From the NCBI GenBank assembly GCA_045576175.1, contig JAZNFW010000089.1:1-6286 (forward strand): a DNA stretch of 6,286 nt. The letters run 5' to 3'. Positions 6,285 to 6,286 of this stretch are shown piece after piece (the stretch's first letter is position 1; each line of letters opens with the position of its first letter). Made by a program: the position numbers and the translations under genes. The DNA is from RGIG8748 sp045576175 (GTDB taxonomy: Bacteria > Bacillota > Clostridia > UMGS1810). The notes beneath the pieces are model-generated. The model had not been told where the DNA came from and did no database searches. It saw nothing but the letters and a program-made list of their open reading frames with translations.

Positions 6285-6286
6285 GT

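Overview
This window reads as chromosomal core DNA of a Gram-positive Bacillota bacterium, probably a Clostridia member. The reasons are a full-length PolC-type replicative polymerase with the exonuclease inserted inside the PHP domain, the ispG-polC gene order that is common in that phylum, and GAGGAA-type Shine-Dalgarno sites. The genus cannot be read from the sequence.

Layout: all three genes lie on the minus strand and are transcribed from the right end towards the left. A short AT-rich leader with a candidate promoter (about 6256-6284) precedes ispG (5185-6222, isoprenoid synthesis by the MEP pathway). After 9 bases comes polC (949-5175, DNA polymerase III alpha subunit), and after a further 15 bases a membrane-anchored or secreted DNA/RNA non-specific endonuclease (247-933). 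Each downstream gene has a strong ribosome binding site next to or overlapping the preceding stop codon, so the three look like one transcription unit. The operon joins two housekeeping genes with a cell-surface or secreted nuclease. No functional link between the nuclease and the other two is evident from the sequence.

The left 246 bases hold no convincing gene. They contain a set of related GGGGTGAC/GTCACCCC palindromes. The right-hand part, immediately after the nuclease stop codon, can fold as a Rho-independent terminator with a seven-T tract, plus an upstream hairpin and a mutually exclusive alternative hairpin. A diverged copy of the palindrome lies about 150 bases away at 67-94, next to a G-rich tract. 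This could be a miniature palindromic repeat element or simply a terminator built from repeats. At the extreme left edge is a possible plus-strand terminator for a gene outside the window.

The points most worth a second look are: an apparent Glu-to-Val change at the fourth iron-sulfur ligand position of IspG; the palindromic repeat pair with its switch-like alternative folding; and the nuclease gene placed directly behind polC. Nothing in the window amounts to a clear new multi-gene system.
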